A DNA stretch of 64,000 bases, taken from contig NZ_CP060828.1 of NCBI RefSeq assembly GCF_014489635.1, forward strand, positions 1,550,001 through 1,614,000, in the 5' to 3' direction. The notes beneath the pieces are model-generated. The model did no database searches and was not told where the DNA came from. It saw only the letters and a list, made by a program, of their open reading frames with translations. Origin of the DNA: Streptomyces roseirectus (GTDB lineage Bacteria; Actinomycetota; Actinomycetes; Streptomycetales; Streptomycetaceae). Shown here one piece after another: positions 53,599-62,644 of the stretch. Position 1 is the stretch's first letter; each line of letters starts with the position of its first letter. Made by a program: the position numbers and the translations under genes.

Positions 53599-54578
53599 CA
53601 GTACGCCCTCCCGCCGAACCAGCCCCGGCGGCGGGGCTGTTGGTCACCGGTCACCGACCCGGCGCCAGAGCCGGAGCCGTGGCCGTGGCCGCTGCCGGGG
53701 TCCTGGGGGACGACGCCGGCCGCCCTGCGTTTGCGTTCCATCGCGCGGTCGTACTCCTGCCGGTGGGGTTCGAGGGGGTCGGGGCGGGCCTCGGCGAGCG
53801 CGGCCGGGTCGGGTCCGGGCATCAACCGGGCGAGGACGCGGGCGGGTTCGGGGCGGGCCTCGGCGAACGGGGCGAAGGCGTCGCCGAGTTCGAGGGAGCG
53901 GTAGGCGGCGAGGTCGGCGGGCGGTCCGTCGGGGTCACCGGGGTGTCCGGCGGCGAGCTGGTAGACGATCTGGGCGGCGCTCCACAGCGCGTCGCGCGCG
54001 TCGGTGCGGCCGGTGCCGCGCCGCTGTTCGGGGGCGGCGTAGGGGGGTGTCCCGGTGGGCAGCCGGGGCCGGCCGAGGGGGACGGCGGAGGCGAGGTCCC
54101 ACACCTGGACGTGTTTGCCGTCCCAGCGCACGGCCGCCGGCACGAGCCCCTGGTGGACGAGGCCGACGCTCTCCAGCAGCCGGACGGCGAGGACGAGGTC
54201 GCGTTCCACGGTGCGCTGTTCGGTGGTGGGGATGCCGTAGGAGAGGCGGGCGGCGCCTTCGCCGCGCGGGGCCTCGTAGAGGAGGAACGGCTCGTCGGCG
54301 TCCAGGTCGTGGCCGACGATCGCCGGGAACAGGCTGCGGTAGGGGGTGTCGCCGTAGGCGCGGTGGACGGCGAGGGCGGCGCGGGCCTCGGCTTCGAGGC
54401 GGGGCGGGCCGGTCTCGGGGTCGGCTGCGGTGAGGCGGACGGCGGGGCGGCCGTCGAGGGCGACGTCGTGGGCGGTGAGCGGGGGCGGGACGGTGCGGCG
54501 GCGGGGTCCGCCGAGGGTGGCGGCCTCGGTGCGGCGGGCGCCCTGCGGGGTGAGGAAGGACAGGCGGGTCTCGGTCAC
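53598..54578 (-). CDS. Degenerate protein kinase-like protein
   Basis: 326 residues with the overall order of a Ser/Thr kinase but altered catalysis. LLESVGLVHQGLVPAAVRWD stands where HRDLKPxN should be (no Asp), VWDLASAV stands for DFG, and GTPPYAAPEQRRG is a good activation-segment APE motif followed by DALWSAAQIVYQLAAG. No clear glycine loop is visible. It is therefore probably a pseudokinase or atypical kinase serving as scaffold. The C-terminus is a Gly/Ser/His and basic tail. The GTG at 54578 overlaps the upstream stop by 4 nt (GTGA); open frame further upstream is antisense or off-frame to the membrane protein gene and not part of it. Confidence 0.75.
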   Translation of the reverse strand: MTETRLSFLTPQGARRTEAATLGGPRRRTVPPPLTAHDVALDGRPAVRLTAADPETGPPRLEAEARAALAVHRAYGDTPYRSLFPAIVGHDLDADEPFLLYEAPRGEGAARLSYGIPTTEQRTVERDLVLAVRLLESVGLVHQGLVPAAVRWDGKHVQVWDLASAVPLGRPRLPTGTPPYAAPEQRRGTGRTDARDALWSAAQIVYQLAAGHPGDPDGPPADLAAYRSLELGDAFAPFAEARPEPARVLARLMPGPDPAALAEARPDPLEPHRQEYDRAMERKRRAAGVVPQDPGSGHGHGSGSGAGSVTGDQQPRRRGWFGGRAY

Positions 54579-56806
54579 CAGGCGTCCTCGGGGTCGGCGG
54601 CGGTGCGGCGGACGGTGTGGACGACGCCGCGGCGCAGGGGCAGCAGGCGCAGGGTGCCGCTGTAGCGGCCGGGGAAGAGGACGGGCTGGTCGGCGGCCCA
54701 GGCGGGGCGGCGCGCGGTGTGCGGGGCGAAGGAGATCCGGGCGGTGTGGCCGGGGTCCTTGCTGAGGAGCGCGGACTGTTCGGGGGTGACGAGTTCGACG
54801 GGGACGGCGCCGTCGTCGTCGAGGTCGTGGGCGGGGATGCCGAGCAGGGCCTCGGTGGCGGGCCGGGGACTGCCCGGGCGGTGCGGGGAGGGGGCGACGA
54901 TGCCGTGCCGGTTCAGGTGGCGGCGGGCGGCGTCGAAGAGGGCGCGGACGTCGGCGCGGCCGCGTCCGGGGGTCCAGCGCAGGGCGGTGCGGACGGCGGC
55001 GTCGAGGTCGTCGCGCAGGGTGTCGACCAGCTCCGGCCCGCCTTCGCCGGCTTCGCGGCCGAGCCAGCGGGGGACGTCCGTGTCGGCGGAGGCGTCGGCG
55101 GGTTCCGGGGGGACGAGGCGCAGGCCCTCGCCGAGGCTGTCGTAGGCGCCCTGGCGGGGGCGGGGGATGCCGGCGCACTCGCGGGCGGTGTCGGCGGCGG
55201 CGCGCAGGGTCCCGGCGGTGGCGCGGGCGAGGTCGGCGAGGTCGCGGCGCAGTCCGGCGGCCCACCAGCGGCGGTGGGCGCCCTCGGCGAGGAGCGTGTC
55301 GAGGGCGGTGAGGATGCGCGCGGCGTCGTCGGCGCCCGAGTCCCGCCACCACGCGTCCCGGGCCGCGCGCCGCGCCCTGCGCGCCAGGTGCCAGGCGGCG
55401 AGCAGGCCGCAGGCCAGGGCGGGGACGGGCGTCCAGGCGGGCGGGGTGAGCGCGCGGGCGGCGAGGAGGCCGGCGGCGGCGCCGGGCAGGAACGCGGCGC
55501 TCGCGAGGAGGCCGGCCCTGAGGTGGCGCAGGCCCGCCCAGAGCGCGGCGAGCACCAGCGCCGCCGCGAGCGGGACGAGTCCGGCGAAGGCGCCCGCGAG
55601 GACGGCGAGCGGGAGGTTCGGGCGGACGGTGAAGGGGTGGTGCGGGCCGAGCCGGTGGACGCGGTCGGGCGGGCACAGCCGGTCGGCGTCGGCGGCGACC
55701 TCGGTGCCCGTGGCGGGGACGACCTCCTCGCCGAGGACGACGAGGCGGGCGGCGACCGCGCGCAACGGGGCGCCCTGGTCGAGGAGTTGTTCGGTCGAGT
55801 CGCGCAGGGCGCGGCCGAGTTCGTCGAGGGTGACGGTGGCGGGCGCGACCTCCACCTCCCCGGCCGGCGGCTCCTCGTGCCGCAGCGTCTCGACGATCAG
55901 GGCCCGGTGGCGTTCCAGCGCCTCGGCGGCCTCGCCCAGCGCGCCGGCCGCCGCCCCGCCCCGGCGGGCCCGGTCGAGGGCGGCGAGGGCGCGGGCGCAG
56001 CTCGCGCGGGAGCCCTCCAGCCGGCCGCCGGGGACCATCCGGACGTCGGCCGCGCCCGCCGCGAGGAGGTCGCCGACGTCCAGCCTGCCGCCGGGGAAGG
56101 GGTGTTCGGCGTCCCCGGCGAGGCGGTGCAGGGCGTCGGTCCAGGCCCGGTCGCGGGCGGCCGGGGACAGGTCGTGCTCCAGGAAGCGGACGGCGGGGAC
56201 GGCGGCGGAGTCGGCGAGTCCGGCGAGCTTGCCGAGGACGTCGTCGAAGAGGCCGCACAGGACGTCGACGAGGACGGACAGGGCGCGGGGGTCGTCCGGG
56301 GTGACGTCGGGGTCGCCCGCCGTGCGCGCCGCCCTGAGGTCGCCGGCCCACAGCAGGCCGCAGGACTCGCCCCGGAGGGCGGCGGGGCGGGTGAGGCGGG
56401 GTCCCTGGTGGGTGGGCCGGGACGGGGCATGGCCCTCGTCGGCGGGGGTTCCCCACGCGTCACCGTCCCCGGCGCCGGTCCCCCAGGTGTCCCACGTCTC
56501 CACCGGCCCGGCGAGCGGGTCCCACGTCTCTGCGCGGGCGGCGCGTTCCGCCGGCGGGGTCAGTTCCCCGACGGCCAGGGCGAGGACGGAGGTCCGCTTG
56601 CCGTAGGCGATGACGCGTTCGTAGACGGCGTGCCGCAGGTCGAGCCCGGCGGGGGTGTCGACGAGGAGGAACCGGTAGTGGCCGTCGGCGGGTTCGGGCC
56701 GGCCTGCCTCGCGCAGGCGTTCCTGGACGGCGGCCCGCAGTCCGTCGCGGCCGGCGAGTTCGGCGGTGCCCCGGCGCAGGTCCAGGACGATGACGGGGCT
56801 CGTCAT
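54575..56806 (-). CDS. Membrane protein of unknown function in the tubulin-like operon
   Basis: 743 residues, no recognised family. The N-terminus (VIVLDLRRGTAELAGRDGLRAAV) looks like a soluble alpha/beta domain; residues about 310-375 are helical and charged; a cluster of three to four hydrophobic helices spans about 397-475 (LAVLAGAFAGLVPLAAALVL and following). A C-terminal soluble part of about 260 residues ends PGRYSGTLRLLPLRRGVVHT. It likely anchors the complex in the membrane. It overlaps the tubulin-like gene by 4 nt (ATGA) and the kinase-like gene by 4 nt. Confidence 0.7.
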   Translation of the reverse strand: MTSPVIVLDLRRGTAELAGRDGLRAAVQERLREAGRPEPADGHYRFLLVDTPAGLDLRHAVYERVIAYGKRTSVLALAVGELTPPAERAARAETWDPLAGPVETWDTWGTGAGDGDAWGTPADEGHAPSRPTHQGPRLTRPAALRGESCGLLWAGDLRAARTAGDPDVTPDDPRALSVLVDVLCGLFDDVLGKLAGLADSAAVPAVRFLEHDLSPAARDRAWTDALHRLAGDAEHPFPGGRLDVGDLLAAGAADVRMVPGGRLEGSRASCARALAALDRARRGGAAAGALGEAAEALERHRALIVETLRHEEPPAGEVEVAPATVTLDELGRALRDSTEQLLDQGAPLRAVAARLVVLGEEVVPATGTEVAADADRLCPPDRVHRLGPHHPFTVRPNLPLAVLAGAFAGLVPLAAALVLAALWAGLRHLRAGLLASAAFLPGAAAGLLAARALTPPAWTPVPALACGLLAAWHLARRARRAARDAWWRDSGADDAARILTALDTLLAEGAHRRWWAAGLRRDLADLARATAGTLRAAADTARECAGIPRPRQGAYDSLGEGLRLVPPEPADASADTDVPRWLGREAGEGGPELVDTLRDDLDAAVRTALRWTPGRGRADVRALFDAARRHLNRHGIVAPSPHRPGSPRPATEALLGIPAHDLDDDGAVPVELVTPEQSALLSKDPGHTARISFAPHTARRPAWAADQPVLFPGRYSGTLRLLPLRRGVVHTVRRTAADPEDAW

Positions 56807-59800
56807 TCGACGTCCTTCCAGGGGTCGCCGGCCTCGCCCGCGCCGGCCCTGCGGGCGGGGTGCTCGGCGCGGGCCGGGGTGGGGGCGGGGGCGGCGGGGG
56901 TGTCGGGTTCGTCGCCGGGCCAGCCGTCGGATCCGGCGGCGGGGCCGGCGAAGGGCGGCAGGGGGCGTTCGCGGGGACGCTCGCCGTCAGCCCGTTCGAC
57001 CCAGGGAAACTCGCCCTGTGCGCGCGGTTCCTGACGGGGTGTCACATCGAGTTCGAGGAGGGCGGCGCGCAGGGAGCGCAGGGTGGGGGCCACGGCGTTC
57101 TTGTCGGAGAAGGGGGTGTCGAGGGCGGCGGGCAGGAGCTGGGTCCAGAACTCCAGGAGGGAGTGCGCCCATTCGGTGGAGGTGTGCACGGAGCGCGCCA
57201 ACCGGTCCTGGATCAGGGCGATCTGACGGGGCGCCAGTTCCTCGACGAGGTGGACGTAGAGCGGGTGCGGGCCCTTGCCGGCGGCGGCGAGGCCGTTCGC
57301 GCTGTGTTCCATGAGGGCCTGGCAGTACGTCTCGACGACGGGGTCCTCGGTGAGCAGGGCGATCTGTTCGTAGGCGTGCAGGAGGCGGGCCCAGCCGGAG
57401 ACGCCGCCCCGGCGGTGGTCGCCGAGGCGCAGTTCGATGCCGGGGAGGTCGGTGGTGACGTCGTCGGGAAGGGTGCTGTGCAGGCGGACGAGGACCTTGC
57501 CGGGTTCGTCGTCGGTGCCCTCGACGACCTCGACCTGACCCTTCCACAGGGCGCACAGCAGCCGGTGCAGGATCTCGCGGCGGTCCTCGGCGGTCGCGGC
57601 GAGCCATTCGCCGCCGCGGCCCAGGCGCTGGCGCCAGTCGAGGTAGTCGGCGTCGACCTCGGTCTCGCGGGCCGCCGCCCAGCGCTTGAGGACCTTGCGG
57701 ACCTCGGGCACCTCGGTGAGGCTCATCTCGCGGCGGAACAGCACGACGGTGATCGAGTCCGTCTCGACGCCGTTGAACTCGGTGGAGCCGCGCGGCAGCG
57801 ACAGGTGCTTGCGCAGGTAGTCCTCGACGGTGTCCTTGGCCGACGAACGCGGGTACACCACCAGGACCTTGAGCGGCCCGCCGCCCTCGGGCACGAAGCC
57901 GTGCGGGATCAGCCCGGCGATCTTGAACCGGAACTGGTCGAGGGCGGCCTTGCCGACGGTGTCGGCGGCGGTGGAGACCCCGGCCGCCGCCTCCAGCAGG
58001 ACGGCCATGGACGGCAGGAGCGGCTTCTCGTCGTGCAACGTGCCGCTCTGCGCGAAGAGTTGCTTGATCCGCTGCTCGATCGCCGCCTTCACGGGCGCGA
58101 TCGCCGCGTCCAGGTTGCGGCGGGCGATCGTGCGGGCCGCCTGCCACTGGTCGGCGCCGACCAGCGCGCGCACCAGCGCCGCCTCGTCGTCGCTGTCCCG
58201 CAGGTTCTCGCGTTTGGTGAGGCGTTCGCACAGGTCGGCGTAGAAATCGGTGAGGTTGTGCTGCGGGGGCAGCAGGTAGGAGACGCCGGTGCGGTCGTCG
58301 TACAGCTCCATCACCTGCGCCTTGTAGGCGCGCGGCTCCTCCTCGCGGTGCTTGTGGAACGCCTCGACGAGGGCGGCGATCTCGGCGGTGAGGGCGGTGG
58401 CCTTGGGGCGCCAGCGCTGCTCCTCCCTGCGCCACGCCTCGTGCCAGATCGCCTTGGTGCGGGCCACGTACCAGGTGTCCTGCTCGGCCTCGGTCCGCCG
58501 CCTCAGCTCCTCGTGCCGGGAGCGGGAGAGGCGGGCGGCGATGCCGTCCTTGAACTTCGGCACGGCCGGCGCCAGCAGGACCCGGTGCTCGCCGCCGCCG
58601 GGTTCGCGGCCCCGGTTCTCCAGCATGCCGAGCACACCCTGCCGGGTGACCGGGTCGGGGTCGCCGGGGACGCCCTTGACGACGCGTTCGACCTGGAAGG
58701 GGTCCATGGTGCGCAGGGCGCGCTCCAGGGCCGTCTGCGGCGAGAACTGCTCGGCGAGCACGGGGACGCGGCGCGCGACCCGGCGGCGCAGGTCCTCCAG
58801 CGTCGCCTGCATCTCCTTGAGCCGGGTGGCGAGGGCGTCCTCGATGCCGGCGCCGCCGCGCTGGGTGGGGCGCGCCTCGGGCGGCGGGAGGGGGTCGCGG
58901 TTCCACAGCTCTTCGAGCCCGGCGTCGGCGAACATGCGGCGCACCGTGCCGGCGTACTCGTGGCTGTGCTGCGCGGAGGCGTCCGCGAGCCGGCCCACGC
59001 CGTGCGCGAGCAGGCGCGCCGACACCAGGTCGGCGAGGGGTTCCAGGGGGACGGTCATGGCGGCGACGAGACTCGTGGAGACGCCCCGGTGCCCGATGCC
59101 GGACTTGGCGCGGATACGACGCTTGGCGTCGGAGTTGATGAAACTGGAGGCGAACGTCTGGTGCTCGTCGTCCCGTTGGGGTGCGTCACCCAGCTCCGCG
59201 CCGATCAGCGACATGATGAGCGACACCATCGAGCGGCGCAGGTCGTCCGGGCGGATCCCGGCGGTGCGGCTGAACAGGAACGCCGTCGGCATGACCCCGG
59301 TGTCCAGGCGCACCACACGGCCGTGCGGGTAGCGGATCGCGGTGCCGGAGGCGTGGTCGACGTCGCCGATGACGTCGTCCGCGACGGGCGCGTTCTGCTC
59401 GTCGACCAGCCGGAACAGGTCCACGACGGCCCGCGCGGCGTTGAGTTCGGCGTCCCGGCCGCCGCCCTTGGCGAGCGGGAACGCGGACGGCATGACGACG
59501 AGCGGGTAGATGCGGGCGCCGCTGAAGTTCTTCTCCTTGAACGCCTGCCCGATGAAGTGCAGGTAGTCGAGGAAGATCCCGGTGCCGGTGCCGCCCGCGA
59601 CGGAGAACGCGACGAACACGTCGCACCCGGAGATCGGGCCGCCGTCGAGCCGGCTCAGCTCGCCACCGGAGCGGCCGATGATGTCGATGGCCTGCTGCAA
59701 CGGGCCCATCACGGGCGTCAGGTCGTCGCGCAGGAGCGTCCCGAAGAGGGCGGCGCGGCCGACCGTCGGGAGCTGGCCCGCGCCGTTGCGCAGCGGGGTG

Positions 59801-60180
59801 ATCCGGGGTTCGGTGGCCTGCGGGGGCAGCCAGTCGCGGACCTCGCGCGGGATCGCGGCGCGCAGTTCGCGCGTCACGCTCGGGGAGCTGTCGTAGCCCG
59901 GCAGCAGGTCGTGGGTGGCGCGGGCGGTGCGCGCGTACGCCGCCTGGAGCGCGGGCTCCACGCTCAGGTGCGGCAGCCGGCCGAGTTCGGCCTCGCTGTA
60001 GTCGGCGTACACGAACTGGAGGCATTCGGGCAGCTGGTAGCGCTGGGTGATGCCCACGGAGGCGAGGGCGGTGCCGTCGGGGCCGCACAGCGCGGCCCGC
60101 AGGCGGCGCTCCAGCTCGGCGCCGACGAGCCCTCCGGTGCCGCCGAGGCCGACGAAGAGCATCGGCTGGTTGATCTGCAT
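56803..60180 (-). CDS. Giant tubulin/FtsZ-like GTPase (Tubulin_2 family)
   Basis: 1125 residues, about three times FtsZ. The N-terminal 300 residues form a tubulin-like nucleotide fold: VGLGGTGGLVG (10-20) is the first glycine loop, VAFSVAGGTGTGIFLD (190-205) is the tubulin signature G-box, and GGRDAELNAARAVVDL lies where FtsZ/tubulin have the N-x2 nucleotide contact region. The remaining 800 residues are largely helical and charged, with no known domain. The family (FtsZl-2/Tubulin_2) was proposed by Makarova and Koonin (2010, from memory) to drive membrane remodelling together with a vWA protein and a distinct GTPase, both present here. ATG with GGAAGG site; 63 nt after the vWA gene. Confidence 0.85.
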   Translation of the reverse strand: MQINQPMLFVGLGGTGGLVGAELERRLRAALCGPDGTALASVGITQRYQLPECLQFVYADYSEAELGRLPHLSVEPALQAAYARTARATHDLLPGYDSSPSVTRELRAAIPREVRDWLPPQATEPRITPLRNGAGQLPTVGRAALFGTLLRDDLTPVMGPLQQAIDIIGRSGGELSRLDGGPISGCDVFVAFSVAGGTGTGIFLDYLHFIGQAFKEKNFSGARIYPLVVMPSAFPLAKGGGRDAELNAARAVVDLFRLVDEQNAPVADDVIGDVDHASGTAIRYPHGRVVRLDTGVMPTAFLFSRTAGIRPDDLRRSMVSLIMSLIGAELGDAPQRDDEHQTFASSFINSDAKRRIRAKSGIGHRGVSTSLVAAMTVPLEPLADLVSARLLAHGVGRLADASAQHSHEYAGTVRRMFADAGLEELWNRDPLPPPEARPTQRGGAGIEDALATRLKEMQATLEDLRRRVARRVPVLAEQFSPQTALERALRTMDPFQVERVVKGVPGDPDPVTRQGVLGMLENRGREPGGGEHRVLLAPAVPKFKDGIAARLSRSRHEELRRRTEAEQDTWYVARTKAIWHEAWRREEQRWRPKATALTAEIAALVEAFHKHREEEPRAYKAQVMELYDDRTGVSYLLPPQHNLTDFYADLCERLTKRENLRDSDDEAALVRALVGADQWQAARTIARRNLDAAIAPVKAAIEQRIKQLFAQSGTLHDEKPLLPSMAVLLEAAAGVSTAADTVGKAALDQFRFKIAGLIPHGFVPEGGGPLKVLVVYPRSSAKDTVEDYLRKHLSLPRGSTEFNGVETDSITVVLFRREMSLTEVPEVRKVLKRWAAARETEVDADYLDWRQRLGRGGEWLAATAEDRREILHRLLCALWKGQVEVVEGTDDEPGKVLVRLHSTLPDDVTTDLPGIELRLGDHRRGGVSGWARLLHAYEQIALLTEDPVVETYCQALMEHSANGLAAAGKGPHPLYVHLVEELAPRQIALIQDRLARSVHTSTEWAHSLLEFWTQLLPAALDTPFSDKNAVAPTLRSLRAALLELDVTPRQEPRAQGEFPWVERADGERPRERPLPPFAGPAAGSDGWPGDEPDTPAAPAPTPARAEHPARRAGAGEAGDPWKDVE

Positions 60181-60243
60181 GGGGTGCCTTCCAGCGGTCG
60201 GTTCACGGATCGGGGCGGCAAGTGCGCAGGCCGGGCGGCGGGT

Positions 60244-62463
60244 TCACAGGTCGGGGTGGCCGGCCTCGGACGCGTACGGCGACCAGGTGTCCGGCGGGGG
60301 CGTCGCGGCGACGGCGTCGACGACCTTCAGGACCAGGTCGTCGCCCGCGCTCAGCCCCTCGCCGGGCCGTACGGTCACCGGTTCGGCGGTGCCACGCCGC
60401 AGTTCGGCGTCCCCGGCGGGCGTGCGGCGCATGGCCCACTCCCCCTGGTCGGCGCGGCGCACGCGCGGACTGTCGCCCTCCTCCACGATGTCGAACCGGT
60501 ACCAGCGGCCCCGCCCGTCGAGCACCGGGTGCACGGCCAGTTCACGGCCCCACGGGTCCTCCAGGACCAGCGTCCCGCGCGGCCTGACCGCCGCCCTGCG
60601 GCGCAGGAAGAGAAGGACGAGAACACCGCCGGCGGCGAGTACGAACACGGCGACTCCCGCGACGATCCAGGGCAGTCGGCTCTTCTCGACGCTGACGGCG
60701 ACCGGGTCGAGGAGCTGGTCGACGAGGACCGCGCCGCTCTCGTCGGTGACGACGATCTTGCCGCCGAGGGAGGTGGGTTCAGCGCGGACGGGGAAGCCTA
60801 GGCGGTCGCCGACGCCGAGGGTGACGGTGAACTCCCGCGCCCCGGCTCCGGGTTGGACGGTGATGTGGCGCGGGGTGAGGGTCAGGCCGGTCGCCTCGGT
60901 GCCGGCGAACGCGAGGGTCAGGGTGTGGGGTCTGGTGTCCTTGTTGGAGACGGTCAGCTTCGCGTCGTGCGCCTGCCCCGGGTGCAGGCTCGCGCCGCCG
61001 AGCGCGAGGGCCGCCTCCAGGGACTTGCCGGGGGTGAAGACGGCGGCGGGCTGGCTGCGGACGTCCGGCCGCAGCCCGACGGCGGACACGCGGGACGTGA
61101 ACATGAGGGCGCCGGACGCTTGTTGAGGGACCGTCACCTTGCCGGTGAACCGGCCTCGTCCGTCGCCGGTGAGGCGGATCGGCACCGGCGTGCCGATGCC
61201 CTTGCCGGTGAGGGTGCCCGTGACGGTGATGCCGCGCAGGTCGCGCGGGGCCGGCCGGGTCTCCTCGCGGGTCAGGATCGGCACCCGCATCTCGACCTCG
61301 CTGCCGGGGGCGGGCGCGTACTCGCTGAGCGAGATCGTGGAGCGCACCGCGCCGTGCCACAGGACGCTCACCGTGGCCGTCCGGTCCCGGTGCCCCTCGG
61401 GAGCGGCCAGCTCGACCCGCCAACTCCCGGGCAGCGGGCGGGTGATGCGCAGCGACTCGGTGGCCCGGCCCTGCCCGGTGAACGTGTACGTCGAGTCGTC
61501 GTCCCGCGCGCCGGGCTCGATCCGGCGCCCGCGCGGGTCGTAGTAGGCGGCGGTGACCGCCGGGTCGCCCTTCTCGACGACGATGGTGCCCTCGGTGGCC
61601 AGCGGCGAGATCCGGACGGCGAGTTCGCCCGGCGGACGCCGCGAGCCGCCCTCGTCGCGGTAGAGGCAGCGGGACGTGGCGAACGCGTCCTGGAGGGCGC
61701 CGCCGATCTTCTCGGGGCTGTCCGCCATGTGCGGCCTGGGGCGGGCGTCCGGCAGGTGCGCGTCGCAGCCCGCCTGGTAGCCGGCGCCCGCCATCCGCCC
61801 GAGCGCCTTCTCGTCGGCCTCGCCGAAGCCGAGCGGCCAGATCTGCACCTTCGCGGCGGCGGCGTCGGCGAGCACGTCCGCGAGGTCCTTGCGCGCCGCC
61901 TCCCGGGCCGAACGCTCGTCCAGGTTCCGGTACTTGAGGCTGCCCCGCACGTCCAGGACGCCGTCCGTCATCAGGAACAGGACGCGCGGGTCGGTGTCGG
62001 GGGCGGTGCTCAGGTCGGTGACCGCCTGCCGGATCACCTCGATGAAGTCCGTCCCGGCGCCCTCGTGCTGCTCGCGCCGGCGCAGGCGCTGCGCGCAGTC
62101 CGGGGTCTTCTCCCGGCCCAGCGCGTCGAGGGAGCGGGGCGGGCAGACCTTGTCGACGGCCGTCTGGCCCGGCTCGTCGGCGCTCGCGAAGCCCAGCACC
62201 TCCAGCGTGGAGCGGCTGGACGGCTCGCTCACCGCGATCGTGCCGACGGCTTCCCGCTCGCGCTCCACGTCACCGGCGCCGAGGCTGGCGGACTGGTCGA
62301 CGGCGACGACGTAGTGGACGGGCCGGTCGGTGCTCTCGTCCGCTGCGGCCGTCGGTGTGAGGGCGGCCGTGCTCATCACCGCCGCCGTGGCGAACAGGGC
62401 CCCCAGCCGGGTGTACCGGCCCCTGGAACTGGTCAAGTCTCGGTGCTCCCCTGAACTCGTCAC
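60244..62463 (-). CDS. Exported von Willebrand A domain protein with membrane anchor
   Basis: 739 residues: a signal peptide (LGALFATAAVMSTAALTPTAAA), a vWA domain at about 48-260 with an intact MIDAS (DQSAS at 56-60, a Thr in GAGTDF, LMTDGVLD), several Ig/beta-sandwich segments, one transmembrane helix (about 592-614, LPWIVAGVAVFVLAAGGVLVLL) and a cytoplasmic tail of about 120 residues. The fold faces outward and could sense or bind surface ligands and pass the signal to the cytoplasmic tubulin/GTPase partners. First gene of the six-gene unit. The start is GTG at 62463; TTG at 62436 with a GGGGAG upstream is an alternative. Confidence 0.8.
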   Translation of the reverse strand: MTSSGEHRDLTSSRGRYTRLGALFATAAVMSTAALTPTAAADESTDRPVHYVVAVDQSASLGAGDVEREREAVGTIAVSEPSSRSTLEVLGFASADEPGQTAVDKVCPPRSLDALGREKTPDCAQRLRRREQHEGAGTDFIEVIRQAVTDLSTAPDTDPRVLFLMTDGVLDVRGSLKYRNLDERSAREAARKDLADVLADAAAAKVQIWPLGFGEADEKALGRMAGAGYQAGCDAHLPDARPRPHMADSPEKIGGALQDAFATSRCLYRDEGGSRRPPGELAVRISPLATEGTIVVEKGDPAVTAAYYDPRGRRIEPGARDDDSTYTFTGQGRATESLRITRPLPGSWRVELAAPEGHRDRTATVSVLWHGAVRSTISLSEYAPAPGSEVEMRVPILTREETRPAPRDLRGITVTGTLTGKGIGTPVPIRLTGDGRGRFTGKVTVPQQASGALMFTSRVSAVGLRPDVRSQPAAVFTPGKSLEAALALGGASLHPGQAHDAKLTVSNKDTRPHTLTLAFAGTEATGLTLTPRHITVQPGAGAREFTVTLGVGDRLGFPVRAEPTSLGGKIVVTDESGAVLVDQLLDPVAVSVEKSRLPWIVAGVAVFVLAAGGVLVLLFLRRRAAVRPRGTLVLEDPWGRELAVHPVLDGRGRWYRFDIVEEGDSPRVRRADQGEWAMRRTPAGDAELRRGTAEPVTVRPGEGLSAGDDLVLKVVDAVAATPPPDTWSPYASEAGHPDL

Positions 62464-62644
62464 CTGAAATCGTCACCTCATGAGTCGCCCCTCTCCCCAG
62501 GGGCAACTCCGTGTGGTCGTTCACGCTATTCCCGTAGGACAGTCGGCGTGTCTGATTTCCATAAGAGCGTGGCGAATTAGTTGCGGGGGGTTCGATTCGA
62601 AATCGAGCAGCGATTAGTTGTGTTCTTTTCTCGATTTCCGGTGA
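62464..62644. promoter_or_regulatory. AT-richer intergenic region with inverted repeats
   Basis: These 181 bp are clearly lower in GC than the rest and separate the vWA-led operon from the upstream gene. gaaatcgag (62599-62607) pairs perfectly with ctcgatttc (62630-62638). gcccct (62487-62492) pairs with aggggc (62499-62504) close to the vWA start. The first may be a terminator or operator, and the region probably contains the operon promoter. Confidence 0.55.

Noticed and set aside
54579..56456. In-frame N-terminal extension of the kinase-like protein by over 600 residues
   Set aside because: The extension is Arg/Pro-rich shadow of the membrane-protein gene. GTG at 54578 gives a 4-nt overlap and a normal-looking start.
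56860..60801. Plus-strand frame of about 1300 codons antisense to the tubulin-like gene
   Set aside because: Composition is an antisense shadow; the minus strand shows tubulin G-box and coupled neighbours.
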